Positions 6,916 to 7,821 of a DNA stretch of 7,821 nt are shown here, in pieces; position 1 is the stretch's first letter; every line of letters begins with the position of its first letter. The translations under genes and the position numbers were made by a program. Source of the stretch: Oscillospiraceae bacterium. GTDB taxonomy: Bacteria; Bacillota; Clostridia; UBA1381. The notes beneath the pieces are model-generated. The model was not told where the DNA came from. It saw only the letters and a list, made by a program, of their open reading frames with translations, and did no database searches. Location of the stretch: contig JAJBTG010000228.1 of the NCBI GenBank assembly GCA_020860985.1, positions 1-7,821 of the forward strand, read 5' to 3'.

Positions 6916-7821
6916 TTACATCTTAAATCCCAATTCATCAATCATTTTGAAATCCTCGTCAATGCTGCTTCCGACGGAGGTAAGCATATTTCCGACAAGT
7001 GAAGCGTTCAATCCCGACCTAAACGCCTTTCTGCCGTTATCCGAGAGAAGCTTTCTGCCGCCGGCAAGACGTATATAGGCTTTGGGATTTATAAATCTGA
7101 ATATGGCGGCTGTGCGGATAACCTCCTCATCCGAAAGGGGAGGAAGATTTTCAAGCGCGGTACCCTTGGTTGCGATAAGAACATTTATCGGAATGGATTT
7201 AACCCCAAGCGCACAAAGCTCAAACGCCAGGTCTATTCTGTCCTCCACGTTTTCTCCTATTCCGATTATTCCGCCGCTGCAAATATTCATTCCGGCGCGC
7301 TTTGCCGCGTTGATTGTGTTGATTTTATCTTCATATGTATGGGTGGTGCATATCGACGGAAAGTAGCGGCGCGAGGTTTCAAGATTGTTATGTACCGTAC
7401 TTACGCCCGCCCTGCGCAGACGTACAAACTGTTCGTATGTAAGCAGTCCGTTTGACGTACAAAGCTCAAGCTCCGTTTGCTTTTTAAGCCTTGAATACGC
7501 GTCGCAGAGAATGTCTACCTCGCTGTCGCTGAGCCGTAATCCCGAAGTAACGACGCTGACCCGCTTTACTCCCAACCTTGCGTTGGCAAGTCTGCTTTCT
7601 GTAATTTCATCCGCGGTGAGCAGGGGGTATTCCTCGATGCCGGTGCAATGGTGAGCGGACTGCGCACAATACTTGCAGTCCTCTCCGCAGCGTCCGCTTT
7701 TTCCGTTAAGAATGGTGCAGGTGTCGAAGGACGCTCCGCATAGTTTTTCTCTTATTTCGTCAGCCGCTTCGCAAAGCTCATCCCCTTCCGCCTCTGGCCC
7801 CCTCTTTGCTTCCTCCTTTGC
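6916..7821 (-). CDS. bioB: Biotin synthase, anaerobe-type (N-terminus outside window)
   Basis: BioB is a radical SAM enzyme that inserts sulfur into dethiobiotin to make biotin. On the minus strand the frame is open from the right edge to TAA at 6916-6918, giving 301 residues. Relatives are about 320-346, so some 20-45 residues are missing. Numbered from the edge, the radical SAM motif CGEDCKYC is C45, C49, C52. Other family motifs are HNNLETS, ICTTHTYEDKINTI, GMNICSGGIIGIGE (C181), and YIRLAGGR (R251). C121 (LELCTSNG) matches E. coli C128 and C181 matches C188, but the position of C97 is serine (S89 in KRVSVVTSG). Extra cysteines lie at 28, 35, 59 and 158. This fits the anaerobe BioB class reported to use a 4Fe-5S rather than a 2Fe-2S auxiliary cluster. 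The TTG at 7575 is internal. The gene converges on the GH51 gene; its promoter and any bio operon partners lie beyond the window. Confidence 0.93.
   Translation of the reverse strand, partial: AKEEAKRGPEAEGDELCEAADEIREKLCGASFDTCTILNGKSGRCGEDCKYCAQSAHHCTGIEEYPLLTADEITESRLANARLGVKRVSVVTSGLRLSDSEVDILCDAYSRLKKQTELELCTSNGLLTYEQFVRLRRAGVSTVHNNLETSRRYFPSICTTHTYEDKINTINAAKRAGMNICSGGIIGIGENVEDRIDLAFELCALGVKSIPINVLIATKGTALENLPPLSDEEVIRTAAIFRFINPKAYIRLAGGRKLLSDNGRKAFRSGLNASLVGNMLTSVGSSIDEDFKMIDELGFKM

Noticed and set aside
6916..7575. A shorter bioB starting at the TTG at 7575
   Set aside because: The upstream frame encodes the essential CGEDCKYC radical SAM motif and stays open to the window edge, so the TTG is an internal leucine codon.
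7385..7654. Plus-strand open frame opposite bioB (also 7082-7366)
   Set aside because: It lies antisense to conserved biotin synthase motifs and lacks a ribosome binding site or any protein-family features.

Overview
The window looks like a chromosomal segment of an anaerobic member of the Clostridia (Bacillota), probably a gut or rumen plant-polysaccharide degrader. Four things point there: the comEC-holA gene pair typical of Bacillota, strong AGGAG-type ribosome binding sites, a secreted arabinofuranosidase that ends in S-layer homology (SLH) repeats, and a biotin synthase of the sequence type seen in obligate anaerobes. The species cannot be named from the sequence. A pectin or arabinoxylan specialist with SLH-anchored enzymes, such as Monoglobus or a relative, would fit but is only a guess.

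Layout. Bases 1-1569 (+) hold the C-terminal two thirds of ComEC, the DNA-uptake channel protein; its 5' end is outside the window. Two bases later comes holA (1572-2618, +), encoding the DNA polymerase III delta subunit. It is broken at codon 119 by a single in-frame TAA, while both halves stay in one frame. Bases 2614-2837 are non-coding and packed with short inverted and direct repeats: a paired CGTAGGGG element that supplies the holA stop codon, then a row of hairpins that all have three-base loops. Bases 2879-6763 (+) encode a 1294-residue secreted GH51 alpha-L-arabinofuranosidase with a LamG-like domain, an Ig-like linker, the catalytic domain, a second concanavalin-like domain nested in the C-terminal sandwich, and SLH repeats. 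It is followed by a perfect palindrome and a strong rho-independent terminator (6779-6850). On the opposite strand, 6916-7821 hold bioB (biotin synthase), converging on the GH51 gene and running off the right edge.

Function. comEC and holA form a conserved housekeeping pair. The GH51 gene appears to be a separate transcription unit for cell-surface release of L-arabinose from arabinan or arabinoxylan. bioB belongs to a separate cofactor unit. No mobile element, CRISPR array, tRNA or rRNA was seen, and I found no convincing evidence of a wholly new system. The points most worth a second look are the nonsense codon in normally essential holA, the hairpin-rich repeat after it, and the serine replacing an iron-sulfur ligand in BioB.
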